Shown: positions 8,055 through 16,195, counted from the first letter of the stretch. The stretch is 26,648 nt of DNA from Alphaproteobacteria bacterium UBA7691 (GCA_002482765.1 DLGP01000172.1:4886-31533); one strand, 5' to 3'. Made by a program: numbers and translations. The notes: generated by a model from the sequence alone, not told the origin.

Positions 8055-8076
8055 GTGGTCGGCCTGCGCCGACCAC
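8055..8076. repeat. Palindromic intergenic element, copy 2
   Basis: A second perfect 9-bp stem with a four-base loop (GTGGTCGGC / GCCGACCAC, loop CTGC), 40 bases after copy 1 and of the same architecture but different stem sequence. On the plus strand it is followed by gacgacTTTT, so it could also serve as a weak terminator. The two hairpins occupy most of the 184-base gap 7925-8108. Confidence 0.65.
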
Positions 8077-8108
8077 GACGACTTTTGGCATGGGTCGAGA
8101 AGAAAGCC

Positions 8109-8843
8109 CTATTTCAGCCGCGCATCGCCATCAACACTGAGCGAAATGGTCTGGCTGCCGGGTTCGGCCACCGGGGCGGCCATCGCCTTGGCCGACATCG
8201 CCATCTGCATCATACGCGGCTGCGGCATCGGGCCGCTGCCGACCCGCACCTGCTGCCAGCCATCAAAACTCTGGCCGAGCGCCGTGGCAGCCAGTTCAGC
8301 ACGGGTTTTCAGCCGCGCCAGGGCTTCCTTGGTCAGTTCGTCTTCCAGGCTGCGGCGCAATTCACGCGACACTTCAAAGCCCAGGCCCTGCATCAGCAGG
8401 CCATCCTGTTGCAGGCTGCCGGCGGCTTCCAGCAGTTTGCTGCTGTCCTTGGAACTGACGGTAAGCTGCGCATTGGCACGCCAGCGGGCCGGACCTGTGG
8501 GTTTGCCATCATTACCGCGCGGCTGGTCTTCCCAGGTATTATAGCCGCCGGTGGCAACAGCCAGCCCGGCCGCCTTCAGCTTGGCCACGGCCTTTTCCAG
8601 CGCGGCATTGACCTGGGCTTGCGCCTTGGCGGCGGTATCCGCGCTGGCCTCAGCGGCGAAGCGGGCGCGTAGCAGATCGGGCGTCACCTCACGCTCGGCG
8701 GTTTCGCTTAATGAAAGAATGGTGGCGCGGTTTTCATAGCCATGATGGGTGCCATGCATGGCGTGATTTGGCGCCGGCTGGGCCTGGGCCACAAGCGGGC
8801 CGGCGGCAAGCAGCAGGGCAAACGGAATGGCGGCAAGGCGCAT
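8109..8843 (-). CDS. SIMPL-domain (DUF541) periplasmic protein
   Basis: A 244-residue exported protein. Residues 1-21 are a signal peptide (MRLAAIPFALLLAAGPLVAQA), and a His-rich stretch (HAMHGTHHG) follows at the mature N-terminus. The rest is a SIMPL/DUF541 domain: ILSLSETAEREVTPDLLRA, repeated Ala-rich amphipathic helices (KAQAQVNAALEKAVAKLKAA), the central GGYNTWEDQP, and the final TISLSVDGDARLK. SIMPL proteins are periplasmic or outer-membrane associated; functions are poorly known, with reports of stress protection. GGAG lies about ten bases before the ATG. The His-rich segment may bind metal (inference). Confidence 0.88.
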   Translation of the reverse strand: MRLAAIPFALLLAAGPLVAQAQPAPNHAMHGTHHGYENRATILSLSETAEREVTPDLLRARFAAEASADTAAKAQAQVNAALEKAVAKLKAAGLAVATGGYNTWEDQPRGNDGKPTGPARWRANAQLTVSSKDSSKLLEAAGSLQQDGLLMQGLGFEVSRELRRSLEDELTKEALARLKTRAELAATALGQSFDGWQQVRVGSGPMPQPRMMQMAMSAKAMAAPVAEPGSQTISLSVDGDARLK

Positions 8844-8901
8844 GATGATTGATCTCCTTCGTTACCCGGCAGGGATATTAGCCAAAGATGGCGGCAATAT
8901 G

Positions 8902-8918
8902 GAAAGCCTGTGGCTTTC
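8902..8918 (-). repeat. Small hairpin between LMW phosphatase and SIMPL genes
   Basis: A perfect 7-bp stem GAAAGCC / GGCTTTC with a three-base loop lies just after the LMW phosphatase stop (8934). It has no T run, so it would be a weak terminator or an mRNA 3'-end stabiliser. Confidence 0.4.
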
Positions 8919-8933
8919 TCCACACCCCTGGCT

Positions 8934-9377
8934 TCAGCCGCCTTGCGTGCCGAAACGCGGAAAGCGTTCGCGGATGCGGCGCTGCAACGTATCGCGCACA
9001 TCACGATAGGCTTGCAGCTTCTGTTCCCGGCTGCCTTCGATCATCGAGGGATCGAAGGTGTTCCAGAATTCCACGTCGCAGGCCATGGTGCGGGTCATTT
9101 CCAGCGCCCGGTGATGCGCTTCCGGCGACAGGGTGATGATCAGATCGAAGGATGAATCCTCCAGTTCGTCAAAACTTTTTGGCCGGTGCTTGGTGATATC
9201 CAGGCCGATCTCGTCCAGCACCTCGGCGGCCAGCGGGTCACGTTCGCCCTTGCGCAGGCCAACCGAATCAACAAACACCTGGCGCGGATACAGGCTTTTC
9301 AGGATGGCTTCGGCCATCGGGGAGCGGATGCTGTTCATGGTGCAACAGAACAGCACGCTGCCAGGCAGGGCGCCCAC
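8934..9377 (-). CDS. Low-molecular-weight phosphotyrosine phosphatase-like protein
   Basis: A 147-residue protein of the LMW-PTP/ArsC fold. The P-loop C12-T-M-N-S-I-R18-S matches C-x5-R-S, and the expected general-acid aspartate is in FWNTFDPS near residue 108. The family phrase FVDSVGLRKGERDPLAAEVL follows the P-loop. The group beside UPF0262 in alphaproteobacteria is usually annotated as LMW phosphatase; whether the substrate is phosphotyrosine, arsenate or another phosphoester cannot be told from the sequence. It begins four bases after the UPF0262 stop, so the two are probably translated from one message with hisD and hisG. Confidence 0.9.
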   Translation of the reverse strand: MGALPGSVLFCCTMNSIRSPMAEAILKSLYPRQVFVDSVGLRKGERDPLAAEVLDEIGLDITKHRPKSFDELEDSSFDLIITLSPEAHHRALEMTRTMACDVEFWNTFDPSMIEGSREQKLQAYRDVRDTLQRRIRERFPRFGTQGG

Positions 9378-9381
9378 TGCC

Positions 9382-9876
9382 TCAGCCCCGGATATGCAAT
9401 ACGCAGATCAGGGTGAAGAGCCGGCGGGCGGTATCAAAATCGGTTTCGATCTTGCCCTTGAGCCGCTCCATCAGCAGGGTTGAACCTTCGTTATGCACAC
9501 CGCGCCGCGCCATATCGATGGTTTCGATCTTGGATGGCGTGGCGGTACGGATCGCGGCGAAATAACTTTCGCAGATCTCAAAATAATCCTTCACGATGCG
9601 GCGGAACGGCGATAGGGCCAGGATGATCTTGCCCAGCGGCTGGGTGTCGCCATCGCGGATATCAAACACCAGACGGTTTTCCTCGATGCCAAGGAATAGC
9701 GCAAACGGCCCCTGCTGTTCATGCGCGCCGATCGGCGAGAACAGGTTCTGTTCCAGCAGATCAAAGATCGCCACCTTGCGCTCATGCTCCACATCGGGGC
9801 TGCGGCGCACCAGACTGCGCTCGTCGAGCTGCACATCGACAAGGCGGTGATTGGCGGGCAAGGGCTTCTGGGTCAT
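9382..9876 (-). CDS. UPF0262 family protein
   Basis: A 164-residue cytoplasmic protein of the UPF0262 family, found essentially in alphaproteobacteria beside hisD. Visible family segments are HERKVAIFDLLEQNLFSP, GPFALFLGIEENRLVFDIRD, LALSPFRRIVKDYFEICESY and MARRGVHNEGSTLLMERL. No enzymatic motif, signal peptide or membrane segment is visible, and function is unknown. It lies 47 bases after hisD and four bases before the LMW phosphatase gene, in the conserved order. Confidence 0.92.
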   Translation of the reverse strand: MTQKPLPANHRLVDVQLDERSLVRRSPDVEHERKVAIFDLLEQNLFSPIGAHEQQGPFALFLGIEENRLVFDIRDGDTQPLGKIILALSPFRRIVKDYFEICESYFAAIRTATPSKIETIDMARRGVHNEGSTLLMERLKGKIETDFDTARRLFTLICVLHIRG

Positions 9877-9923
9877 CGCTCACCGAAGGGGCTGCGCAGC
9901 CTGCCGGTGCGGCAGCCTGCCAA

Positions 9924-11213
9924 TTACGGCAATCTGATCGTCACGGAAAGGCCATGCGCATGCAAGCCCTCGGCCGCCGCCAGTTTGGCCGCGGCCGGGC
10001 CGATACGGGCCAGCGAGGCTGCATCGCATTCGACCAAGGTGGTGCGCTTCATGAAATCGAGCAGATTGAGGCCCGAGGCGAAGCGCGCCGCGCCGGCAGT
10101 GGGCAGCACATGGTTTGGCCCGGCAACATAATCGCCGATGGCTTCCGGGGTGTGGCGACCCAGGAAGATGGCGCCGGCATGGCGCACGGCGCGGGCCAGA
10201 TCATGCGGCGCCGCCACGGCCAGTTCCAGATGCTCGGGCGCGATGCGATCAATCAGCGCCGGGGCTTCGGCCAGGCTTGGCACGGTGATGATGGCGCCGA
10301 AATTGGCCCAGGAAGCGGCGGCGATATTGCCGCGCGGCATATGGGCCAGCTGATCGGCCACCGCCTGGCGCACCCGGGCGGCAAAATCGGCATCGTCGGT
10401 GATCAGCACCGATTGCGCCACTTCGTCATGCTCGGCCTGGCTCAGCAGATCGGCGGCGATCCAGGCCGGATCGTTGGCATTATCGGCCACCACCAGGATT
10501 TCCGACGGACCGGCCGGATTGTCGATGCCGACCTGGCCAAAGACCTGGCGCTTGGCCGCCGCCACATAGGCATTGCCCGGGCCGGTGATCTTGTCCACCG
10601 GCGCAATGCTTTCCGTGCCATAGGCCAAAGCCGCCACGGCCTGGGCACCGCCCAGGCGATAGGCTTCCGTGATGCCGCACAGTTTGAGCGCCGCCATCAC
10701 CAGCGGGTTAAGCTCACCGCCCGGGGTGGGGACGCAGACCACGATGCGGCGCACGCCGGCCACCACGGCCGGCAAAGCGTTCATCAGCACCGAGGAGGGA
10801 TAGGCCGCCTTGCCGCCCGGCACATAGAGGCCGACGGCATCCAGCGCGGTCCAGCGATGGCCGAGCTTGACGCCCTGATCGTCAGTGAAAAAATCATCCG
10901 CCGGCATCTGGCGAGCATGGAAGGCACGAATGCGCGCCGCAGCGGTTTCCAGCGCCGCCAGGGTATCCGGCGCCACCTGCGCGGCGGCAGCATCAATCTC
11001 GGCGGCCGAGATGCGCAGGCCCAGCCGGGCGGAATCCACCTTGTCGAATTTGCCGTTCAGCTCATGCAAAGCCGCATCGCCGCGTTTGCGCACATCGGCG
11101 ATGATGCCGGCGGCAATGGCGCCGACATCGGCTTCGGCATCGCGCTTGGCCATCACCAAGGCATTAAAACGCGCGGCAAAATCCGCATCGCGGACATTCA
11201 GTTCAACCGGCAT
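9924..11213 (-). CDS. hisD: Histidinol dehydrogenase
   Basis: A 429-residue enzyme catalysing the last two steps of histidine synthesis (L-histidinol to L-histidine, NAD-dependent, Zn-bound). The family signature is clear: ITGPGNAYVAAAKRQVFGQ, VGIDNPAGPSEILVVAD, DLLSQAEHDEVAQSVLITDD. The catalytic Glu-His pair lies in IAPEHLELAVA, and the C-terminal GPNHVLPTAGAARFASGL follows. Full length. The ATG at 11213 overlaps the hisG end by 11 bases, so translation is probably coupled. The other his genes are not in this window. Confidence 0.97.
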   Translation of the reverse strand: MPVELNVRDADFAARFNALVMAKRDAEADVGAIAAGIIADVRKRGDAALHELNGKFDKVDSARLGLRISAAEIDAAAAQVAPDTLAALETAAARIRAFHARQMPADDFFTDDQGVKLGHRWTALDAVGLYVPGGKAAYPSSVLMNALPAVVAGVRRIVVCVPTPGGELNPLVMAALKLCGITEAYRLGGAQAVAALAYGTESIAPVDKITGPGNAYVAAAKRQVFGQVGIDNPAGPSEILVVADNANDPAWIAADLLSQAEHDEVAQSVLITDDADFAARVRQAVADQLAHMPRGNIAAASWANFGAIITVPSLAEAPALIDRIAPEHLELAVAAPHDLARAVRHAGAIFLGRHTPEAIGDYVAGPNHVLPTAGAARFASGLNLLDFMKRTTLVECDAASLARIGPAAAKLAAAEGLHAHGLSVTIRLP

Positions 11214-11871
11214 CGACCACCTCGCGGATACGCTCGATCCAGCCGCCCACTTCGATGGGGCGGGTTTTCAGCGCCGCCCGGTTCACCACCAGGCGCGAGG
11301 TGACCTGGGCAATCACTTCAACCTCGACCAGACCATTGGCCTGCAAGGTCGCGCCGGTGGAAACCAGATCCACAATGCGCCGGCACAGGCCAAGCGTGGG
11401 CGCCAGTTCCATGGCGCCGTTCAGCTTGATACATTCCGCCTGCACGCCACGCTTGGCGAAATAATCATGTGTCACATGCGGGTATTTGGTCGCCACGCGC
11501 ACATGGCTCCAGCGCCGCGGATCGTCGGCCTGGCTCAATTCCGCCGGCTCGGCCACACTGAGCCGGCAATGCCCAATGCCCAGATCCAGCGGCGCATAGA
11601 TTTCCGGATAGTCGAATTCCATCAGCACATCATTGCCGGCAACGCCAAGCTGGGCGGCGCCGAAGGCAACAAAGGTGGCGACGTCGAAGCTGCGCACCCG
11701 GATCAGTTCCAGCCCCGGATGGTTGGTGGCAAAACGCAGCTTGCGCGAATTGTCGTCATGAAATTCGGCCTCCGGGATGATGCCGGCGCGCTTCAGCAGC
11801 GGCAGCACTTCCTTGAGGATGCGGCCCTTGGGCAGGGCCATGACGAGGATGGCATCGTTTGGCGGGGTCAT
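11203..11871 (-). CDS. hisG: ATP phosphoribosyltransferase, short form
   Basis: A 222-residue HisG-S catalysing the first step of histidine synthesis, ATP plus PRPP to phosphoribosyl-ATP. Motifs: LVMALPKGRILKEVLPLLK at the N-terminus, FGAAQLGVAGNDVLMEFD, and the PRPP-binding region VDLVSTGATLQANGL. It lacks the C-terminal regulatory domain of the long form, so it should need HisZ, which is not in this window. The ATG at 11871 overlaps the DUF2948 stop by four bases (ATGA). An in-frame extension to 11958 lies inside DUF2948 and is rejected. Confidence 0.96.
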   Translation of the reverse strand: MTPPNDAILVMALPKGRILKEVLPLLKRAGIIPEAEFHDDNSRKLRFATNHPGLELIRVRSFDVATFVAFGAAQLGVAGNDVLMEFDYPEIYAPLDLGIGHCRLSVAEPAELSQADDPRRWSHVRVATKYPHVTHDYFAKRGVQAECIKLNGAMELAPTLGLCRRIVDLVSTGATLQANGLVEVEVIAQVTSRLVVNRAALKTRPIEVGGWIERIREVVDAG

Positions 11872-12374
11872 GACTCTGCTGCGTCGTCGGTACGGTGTTT
11901 CGGAACCCGGCGCACCGGGTAGGGCAAGCCGATATCCTGCAATTCGGCGGCAATGCATTCCACATCCAGGCGGATCGCGCCACCCCCGGCGAAAATCAGC
12001 GTCAGGCTGGCGGCCGGATCGTCGGCGGCGGCTGCCGGCTGGGCCGGCTCGGCCAGCACCGACAGCAATTCCAGCATCTGGGCGCTGTTGCCCTGATCCA
12101 GATTCAGCCGCTGCACCCGCAGCACGCCATCAAAATGCAAGCCGGCCTGGCTGCGGAAATGCGGCTTGGCGCCCAGTTTGCGCAGGCCGCGCAGGGTTTC
12201 CTGGGCTTCATCCTCCCAGCGGAAACGCCGCAGCAGCAGGGTAAAGCGGCGCTGGCGCGGCTGCCAGGCGATATCGGCCAGGCTCAGCGTGGCATCCTGC
12301 AAACAGGCCGATAATACCGTGATATCCTCGGCATCCTCGGCGCGCAGGCGCAGCGGCGCAAGTTTGGCCTTCAT
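11868..12374 (-). CDS. DUF2948 family protein
   Basis: A 168-residue uncharacterised protein of the alphaproteobacterial DUF2948 family. It starts KLAPLRLRAEDAEDITVLSA, continues CLQDATLSLADIAWQPRQRRFTLLLRRFRWED, and ends with GGGAIRLDVECIAAELQDIG before a short tail. No catalytic motif or membrane helix is visible. It overlaps murA upstream and hisG downstream by four bases each, a fully coupled murA-DUF2948-hisG arrangement typical of the class. Function unknown. Confidence 0.9.
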   Translation of the reverse strand: MKAKLAPLRLRAEDAEDITVLSACLQDATLSLADIAWQPRQRRFTLLLRRFRWEDEAQETLRGLRKLGAKPHFRSQAGLHFDGVLRVQRLNLDQGNSAQMLELLSVLAEPAQPAAAADDPAASLTLIFAGGGAIRLDVECIAAELQDIGLPYPVRRVPKHRTDDAAES

Positions 12375-13666
12375 CCCTTGAGCCGCTCGATATCGGCGCC
12401 GCAGGCAGCCAGTTTGTCTTCCAGCCGCTCATAGCCGCGATCCAGGTGGTAAACCCGGTTGACCACGGTTTCGCCCTGTGCCGCCAGGCCGGCCAGCACC
12501 AGCGACACCGAGGCGCGCAGATCGGTGGCCATCACCGGCGCACCGGTCAGCTGGCCAACGCCGCGTACCAGCGCCGACGAGCCATGCACCACGATATTGG
12601 CGCCCATGCGGGTCAGTTCCGGCACATGCATGAAGCGGTTCTCAAAGATCGTTTCGGTGATCATCGCCGCGCCATCGGACACCGCCATGATCGACATCAC
12701 CTGGGCCTGCATGTCGGTGGGGAAGCCGGGATAGGGCTGGGTGAGGAAATCCACGCCGCGCAGCCGGCTGCCATTACGCTTCACCAGCATGCCGCGCGCC
12801 GTCGGCGTGATCTGGCAGCCGGCTTCCACCAGCTTGTCATTCACCGCCTCGGTCAAATCAGGGCGCGCACCAACCAGTTCCACTTCGCCGCCGGTGATCG
12901 CCACGGCGGCAGCATAAGTGCCGGTTTCGATGCGATCCGGCAGGATGGCATGGCGGGCGCCGTGCAGCGAGGTCTGGCCCTTCACCACCAGGCGTTCCGT
13001 GTCGATGCCGTCAATCTCGGCGCCCATCGCCACCAGGCAGCGCGCCAGATCGCCGATTTCCGGCTCGCGGGCGGCATTTTCCAGCACCGTGATACCCTCG
13101 GCCAGGCAGGCCGCCATCAGGATATTCTCGGTGGCGCCCACCGATACCATCGGGAAACGCACCACGGCACCCTTCAGCCCCTTGGGCGCGCGGGCCTTGA
13201 TATAACCATTGGCAATATCAATTTCGGCGCCCATCTCGCGCAAAGCGGCGATATGCAGGTCCACCGGCCTTGTGCCGATGGCGCAGCCGCCGGGCAGGCT
13301 CACTTCGGCCTCGCCGCAGCGCGCCAGCAGCGGCCCCAGCACCAGCACCGAGGCGCGCATCTTGCGCACCAGATCATAGGGCGCCAGCGTTGAGGCGATA
13401 TGGCCGGCGGTGAGATGAATGGTGCGGCCCTCGGCGGTACCGCGGTCTGCATAACCCGGGCCGCCATCCATCGCCACATCCACACCATGCTGTTGCAGCA
13501 GATGCGCCATGGTGGCGATATCGGCCAGATGCGGCACATTGGACAGCGACAGGGTTTCCGTGGTGAGCAGGCTGGCTGCCATCAGCGGCAAAGCCGCATT
13601 CTTGGCGCCGCCAATGACGATGGTGCCGAAAAGCGGCTTGCCGCCGCGCAACCGAATACGATCCAT
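12371..13666 (-). CDS. murA: UDP-N-acetylglucosamine 1-carboxyvinyltransferase
   Basis: A 431-residue MurA, the first committed enzyme of peptidoglycan synthesis (PEP plus UDP-GlcNAc). The N-terminus MDRIRLRGGKPLFGTIVIGG carries the K-N pair (residues 22-23). The active-site, fosfomycin-reactive cysteine is present as C128 in LPGGCAIGTRPVDLH. The late part has FPTDMQAQVMSIMAVSDG, ITETIFENRFMHVPEL and GLAAQGETVVNRVYHLDRGY. The ATG at 13666 gives the canonical start. The upstream 108 bases hold one small hairpin (TCCGGC/GCCGGA, 13690-13705) and no clear promoter. It heads the conserved murA-DUF2948-hisGD run. Confidence 0.97.
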   Translation of the reverse strand: MDRIRLRGGKPLFGTIVIGGAKNAALPLMAASLLTTETLSLSNVPHLADIATMAHLLQQHGVDVAMDGGPGYADRGTAEGRTIHLTAGHIASTLAPYDLVRKMRASVLVLGPLLARCGEAEVSLPGGCAIGTRPVDLHIAALREMGAEIDIANGYIKARAPKGLKGAVVRFPMVSVGATENILMAACLAEGITVLENAAREPEIGDLARCLVAMGAEIDGIDTERLVVKGQTSLHGARHAILPDRIETGTYAAAVAITGGEVELVGARPDLTEAVNDKLVEAGCQITPTARGMLVKRNGSRLRGVDFLTQPYPGFPTDMQAQVMSIMAVSDGAAMITETIFENRFMHVPELTRMGANIVVHGSSALVRGVGQLTGAPVMATDLRASVSLVLAGLAAQGETVVNRVYHLDRGYERLEDKLAACGADIERLKG

Positions 13667-13774
13667 GGAATAACTACCCGGGAGGCGCTCCGGCAAAGGC
13701 CGGATGGGCCAAAGACATTGAGGATTGGCGCTGTTTCTACCGCATCCCCCCCGGCTTTGCCATGCTTCCCGGCA

Positions 13775-14500
13775 TCAGACTCCGACTGGGGGGCCGGCAG
13801 GCCCGGGTATCGCCAGGGATTTCGGCAGATTTGCGGCAAAGCTGCGCGTAATGGCACAGAAACGCTGAAAATTCTTCGGGTTCGCCCGGTAGTATTTGGT
13901 GCGGCCGATATAATCGAGCAGGCTTTCCAGCCCCACCTGGCCGGCTGGCGCCGGCGGCACCGGCTGGCCGTCCAGCATCACCGGCTCGCCGCGCAGCCAG
14001 GCTTTCACAGTAGTGGGGGCGCCGAACTGATTGCAATACAACGCCAGCGCCACCTGGCCTGCCGGCGACAGCGCATGCCCGGCCTCGGCCGCCGCCGCTG
14101 TCGCGCCATCCACCATGGCGCAGACCTCGGCCAGCTGGGCCTGGTCCATGGCATCGATCTGCGGCCTCGACTGGGGATGGCCGAGCGCCAGATTGATGGC
14201 CCGGATCGTGGCGCCGCCATCCTGGAACGGATCACGCGGATTGGGCTTGCCGATCAGGGCCGCGAATACGGCAGCTTGCCGCGCCGGGCTGAAGCCGGTG
14301 ACATCGCCACGCTGGCCAAGAATGCGGCGGAAAACCGGCTTGCAGGCGGCATTGGTGTTGAGATCGCCCTGGGTGGCGCCAAACGACGCGCCGCTCTGGC
14401 CCTTGGCGGCAAAACTGAGCCGATAGGGCAGCCCGGCATCGCCGCCGATTTCATGCTCCAGCAGCAGATGAGTGATGCTGTCCTGCAACGCGGCATCCAT
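13775..14500 (-). CDS. Unrecognised protein, possible lysozyme-like fold
   Basis: A 241-residue protein with no family that I recognise. The N-terminal ~60 residues are the most distinctive: LLLEHEIGGDAGLPYRLSF followed by SGASFGATQGDLNTN. A Glu followed at 20-30 residues by a Ser/Gly-rich G-x-x-Q segment recalls the lysozyme superfamily (E then S-GA-G-x-Q), and GLESLLDYIGRTKYYRANPK near the end would suit such a globular domain. This is speculative. No signal peptide or membrane helix is seen. The start is taken at 14500 (GGGG five bases upstream); an ATG 21 bases earlier has no ribosome site. It ends 108 bases before murA. Confidence 0.6.
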   Translation of the reverse strand: MDAALQDSITHLLLEHEIGGDAGLPYRLSFAAKGQSGASFGATQGDLNTNAACKPVFRRILGQRGDVTGFSPARQAAVFAALIGKPNPRDPFQDGGATIRAINLALGHPQSRPQIDAMDQAQLAEVCAMVDGATAAAAEAGHALSPAGQVALALYCNQFGAPTTVKAWLRGEPVMLDGQPVPPAPAGQVGLESLLDYIGRTKYYRANPKNFQRFCAITRSFAANLPKSLAIPGPAGPPVGV

Positions 14501-14513
14501 GGCGCCCCCAATT

Positions 14514-14529
14514 CCGCCCATATTTGGGC
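14514..14529. repeat. Small palindrome before the unknown gene
   Basis: CGCCCA-tatt-TGGGCG, a 6-bp inverted repeat 14 bases before the proposed start at 14500, could be an operator. The surrounding 100 bases are AT-richer than their neighbours. No assignment to a regulator is possible. Confidence 0.3.
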
Positions 14530-14632
14530 GAATAATTGGGGGATATTACACCAATGGTGGTATTTTTCGAGTCAAAGATTCCTCATTCGACGAGCAGATA
14601 AGCTGCTGGCGCGAAAAGCAGCCGGCCCGCGG

Positions 14633-15253
14633 TTACTGCCCGGGGATATGCTTGATCCTGTCGGCCGGCACCAGCACCGGCGCCGCAGCACCCGGCGGCT
14701 GCCAGTAATAATGGAAGCCGGCTGAATCGCGCTTCTGGAAATACATGATGCGCACCGGATACCAGCCCGGCTGGGTGATATCCAGGAATTTGGTCGGCGT
14801 GGTGCGCTCGGGATGGGTGGTCGGATCGTCCGACACCATCACATTGCCGATCCAGGAACGGTTGCCGTCATTGGTGCGCGCGGCAAAACCATAGCGGCCC
14901 GGCTGATCAAGCAGGATATAGCCGTCGAAACGGATACCATAGAAGATTTCTGTCGGCGCACCAAAGATGTTGCCCTTGGCCGAGGTGGCGCTCAGCACCG
15001 TTACCGGCGCACCGGGCCGGCCGGTGGCCTTGCCGCTGGCGCCCTGTGGCATGTTGTCGATATCGTCATAGGTGCCGCTGAAATAGGTGGTGGCCAGGCC
15101 GGGCTGCAACTGCGCCGCCATCGGCTGCGGCGCGGCAAGCTGCGGCGGGCCGTTATAGTCCGGTTCCTTGTTGTTGGTGACGCAGCCGGCCAGGCCAAAG
15201 CCCAGCAGGGCCACGGCAGCCAGCGCCAAAAATCTGTTCTTTGCCCGGTTCAT
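14633..15253 (-). CDS. PA14-domain lipoprotein
   Basis: A 206-residue exported lipoprotein. The signal sequence has the lipobox LAGC, with Cys near residue 24. The rest is a PA14-type beta-barrel domain: LQPGLATTYFSGTYDDIDNM, FYGIRFDGYILLDQPGRYGF, ARTNDGNRSWIGN, PGWYPVRIMYFQKRDSAGFH, YYWQPPGAAAPVLVPADRI. PA14 domains usually bind carbohydrate. The ATG at 15253 has AGGGGG five bases upstream; the ATG three bases earlier is too close. It is divergent from the TIGR02466 gene across about 170 bases, which must hold both promoters, although no clear box is visible there. Confidence 0.83.
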   Translation of the reverse strand: MNRAKNRFLALAAVALLGFGLAGCVTNNKEPDYNGPPQLAAPQPMAAQLQPGLATTYFSGTYDDIDNMPQGASGKATGRPGAPVTVLSATSAKGNIFGAPTEIFYGIRFDGYILLDQPGRYGFAARTNDGNRSWIGNVMVSDDPTTHPERTTPTKFLDITQPGWYPVRIMYFQKRDSAGFHYYWQPPGAAAPVLVPADRIKHIPGQ

Positions 15254-15422
15254 CATCGCCCCCTGAAATGCCATGTGTCAGTGGGCGCGAGCCTAACAGG
15301 CGGCGCGGCTGAGCCGCAAGCCGTGCTGCCGGTGACGGCCGATACAGGCATTAACAATATTTCATGCCCAACCAGCGGTAGCCGGCTTGCGGTCGGGCGC
15401 CCGGCAAGGCAAAAGCTGCGCC

Positions 15423-16079
15423 ATGAACTCGCTGCCGCCCGATCCGTCGCATCCCGACCCCCTGCGCCTGTTATTCGCCACCCCGCTGATCCAGCAGGAT
15501 CTGGCGGGTGAGCCCAACCTGCTGGCCGAGCTGCGCGAGATGCTGCTGGCGCGGGCAGCGCAAGATCGTGGCCGCCAGCATTCCAACCAGGGCGGCTGGC
15601 AATCCGATGATTGCCTGCTGGATTGGGGCGGCGCCCCGGTGCGGCGGCTGTTCGACCATATTGACCGCCTGGTGCGGGAATACACCATGGTCAGCACCGA
15701 GACCGGCTTGCAGCGCCTGCCGCTCAACTGGCGCATCAATGCCTGGGCCAATATCAATCGCCCGGGTGATAGCAACGACCTGCATTGCCATCCCGGCGCC
15801 TTCTGGTCGGGCTGCTTCTATGTTGACGATGCCGGCATTGCCGGCCAGCCGGAACGCGGCGGCGGCTTGCGGTTTTACGATCCGCGCGGGCCGATGCCGC
15901 TGCTGCATGCGCCGCTGGTGAAAATGGCGATCAAGGGCTGCGTCAGCGCCGGCCTGGGCGAGACGGTTTATCCGCGCAGCGGCCTGCTGCTGCTGTTTCC
16001 GGCCTGGCTGAACCATGCCGTGACGCCGCATAATGGCACGCGCGAGCGCATCTCCATCGCCTTCAACTACGCCGCCTGA
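15423..16079 (+). CDS. TIGR02466-type putative 2-oxoglutarate/Fe(II) oxygenase
   Basis: A 218-residue protein matching the TIGR02466 family (cupin-like putative 2OG-Fe(II) oxygenases, substrate unknown). Likely metal ligands are the histidines in NDLHCHPGAFWSGCFYVD and FPAWLNHAVTPHNGTRERIS. The Arg of RISIAFNYAA would bind 2-oxoglutarate. The N-terminal LLFATPLIQQDL is a family hallmark. The ATG at 15423 was preferred over an in-frame TTG at 15387; the ribosome site is weak in both cases. The final nine bases of the gene recur after darG (see repeats). Confidence 0.8.
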   Translation: MNSLPPDPSHPDPLRLLFATPLIQQDLAGEPNLLAELREMLLARAAQDRGRQHSNQGGWQSDDCLLDWGGAPVRRLFDHIDRLVREYTMVSTETGLQRLPLNWRINAWANINRPGDSNDLHCHPGAFWSGCFYVDDAGIAGQPERGGGLRFYDPRGPMPLLHAPLVKMAIKGCVSAGLGETVYPRSGLLLLFPAWLNHAVTPHNGTRERISIAFNYAA

Positions 16080-16092
16080 AGGCTCAGCCAGG
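16071..16092 (+). repeat. Direct repeat flanking darTG, left copy
   Basis: gccgcctgaaggctcagcc plus agg covers the end of the TIGR02466 gene and its first untranslated bases. It matches 17902-17924 at 20 of 23 positions, with one single-base gap. Confidence 0.6.
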
Positions 16093-16121
16093 CCGGGGGT
16101 GACCCAGATACGGTCGAGCCG
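16087..16121 (-). pseudogene. Fragment of a second exonuclease III (xth) gene
   Basis: The 35 bases match 18012-18046 inside the intact xth at 31 positions. Read on the minus strand in the xth frame they encode RLDRIWVTPGLA, against RLDHVWVSPDLA in the intact gene; this is the conserved C-terminal motif of exonuclease III. The differences are mostly conservative (V/I, S/T), so it looks like a diverged orthologue rather than a fresh duplicate. Just after it on the minus strand comes a TGA and the left repeat, as at the true xth end, but about 30 codons are missing between. Confidence 0.6.
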
Positions 16122-16195
16122 TCACACCAGGCAAGTGCCTTATAGTAATCAAACCCTGCTTGCTGCTAGGCAGCGAAGCAGCTAGCTTCGCCGTC

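Noticed and set aside
9954..11303. 449-codon plus-strand open frame over hisD
   Set aside because: Shadow of a clear hisD; its His/Arg/Gly-rich composition is typical of antisense frames in GC-rich DNA.
13400..14725. 441-codon plus-strand open frame over the murA start and the 241-residue gene
   Set aside because: Composition of a shadow frame; crosses two well-supported minus genes and intergenic DNA.
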